This document shows, piece by piece, positions 5,917 to 6,081 of a stretch of 6,081 nt of DNA (position 1 is its first letter; each line of letters starts with the position of its first letter). The position numbers and the translations under genes were made by a program. Origin of the DNA: Candidatus Desantisbacteria bacterium CG2_30_40_21 (lineage in GTDB: Bacteria; UBA9089; CG2-30-40-21); assembly GCA_001873945.1 (NCBI GenBank), contig MNYI01000241.1, positions 1-6,081 of the forward strand. Direction: 5' to 3'. The notes beneath the pieces were generated by a model. The model worked only from the letters and a program-made list of their open reading frames with translations, was not told where the DNA came from and did no database searches.

Positions 5917-6081
5917 GGCATGGTTCAAATCAGGGCAACAAACTGAGGGTGGCTCAGCAATTCTCATTATGGATTTTCAGATTCACCACAGAGACACGGA
6001 GGCACGGAGAATAACTTAAAAAAACAAACTGACGGAATGCAAATTTTTATAAATTCACAGAATAATGCTTCAAATTTCCAA
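5917..6081. other. 3' intergenic tail after lptD, no gene seen
   Basis: A small hairpin, CTGAG-GGTGG-CTCAG (5943-5957), follows the lptD stop by 26 bases but has no T-run, so it is at best a weak terminator. The decamer AACAAACTGA is present at 5937-5946 and again at 6023-6032, bracketing the dispersed repeat at 5984-6010. The last 70 bases are A/T-rich and show no reading frame with a start and ribosome site. Confidence 0.6.
5984..6010 (+). repeat. Copy of the dispersed CACCACAGAGACACGGAGGCAC-type intergenic repeat
   Basis: The segment begins CACCACAGAGACACGG and ends CGGAGGCACGGAGA. Its left half matches ACCACAAAGACACGAAG at 21-37 with two differences. Its right half matches 990-1003 with one. 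Its start is also seen inverted as TCTCCGTGGTG at 174-184. Finding pieces in three separate intergenic regions of a 6-kb window shows a dispersed non-coding family. Confidence 0.75.

Overview
The window reads as a stretch of AT-rich chromosome from a diderm (LPS-making) bacterium. The evidence for an outer membrane is an LptD homologue. The near-consensus sigma-70 promoters, the sigma-54 activator and the repeated intergenic 'CACGGAGGCACGGAG'-type sequences would fit one of the uncultured Gram-negative lineages (for example Omnitrophota, Desantisbacteria or Planctomycetes-like genomes). That placement is an impression from repeat style and base composition, not a demonstrated assignment. All four genes lie on the + strand, and I see no minus-strand gene that is more than a shadow ORF.

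Layout. Positions 1-223 hold a composite inverted repeat: two oppositely oriented arrays of a degenerate 8-bp unit between shared 'ACCAC' ends. Next is a PgeF/YfiH multicopper-oxidase-fold (laccase-domain) protein (224-967), closed by a strong intrinsic terminator (993-1033) that looks built from a dispersed repeat. A near-consensus extended -10 promoter (1081-1109) drives a class II Fic protein with a C-terminal winged helix (1147-2319). The conventional longest-ORF start of this gene falls inside its own promoter, so I moved the start downstream. The 438-bp gap 2320-2757 has no convincing gene. It carries a perfect 18-bp palindrome, several smaller hairpins, a G-rich tract, and then a second near-consensus extended -10 promoter (2707-2736).

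That second promoter reads a probable two-gene operon. The first gene is an NtrC-family sigma-54-dependent response regulator (2758-4110). Twelve bases later comes a compact LptD/OstA-type outer-membrane LPS assembly protein (4123-5916). The tail (5917-6081) carries another copy of the dispersed intergenic repeat.

How the genes relate: only the regulator and lptD are clearly linked by spacing. PgeF and Fic each look like separate transcription units. No partner histidine kinase, Fic antitoxin, or other Lpt gene lies within the window. I see no clear evidence of a new multi-gene system; the most unusual material is in the non-coding repeats and in the pairing of a sigma-54 activator with lptD.
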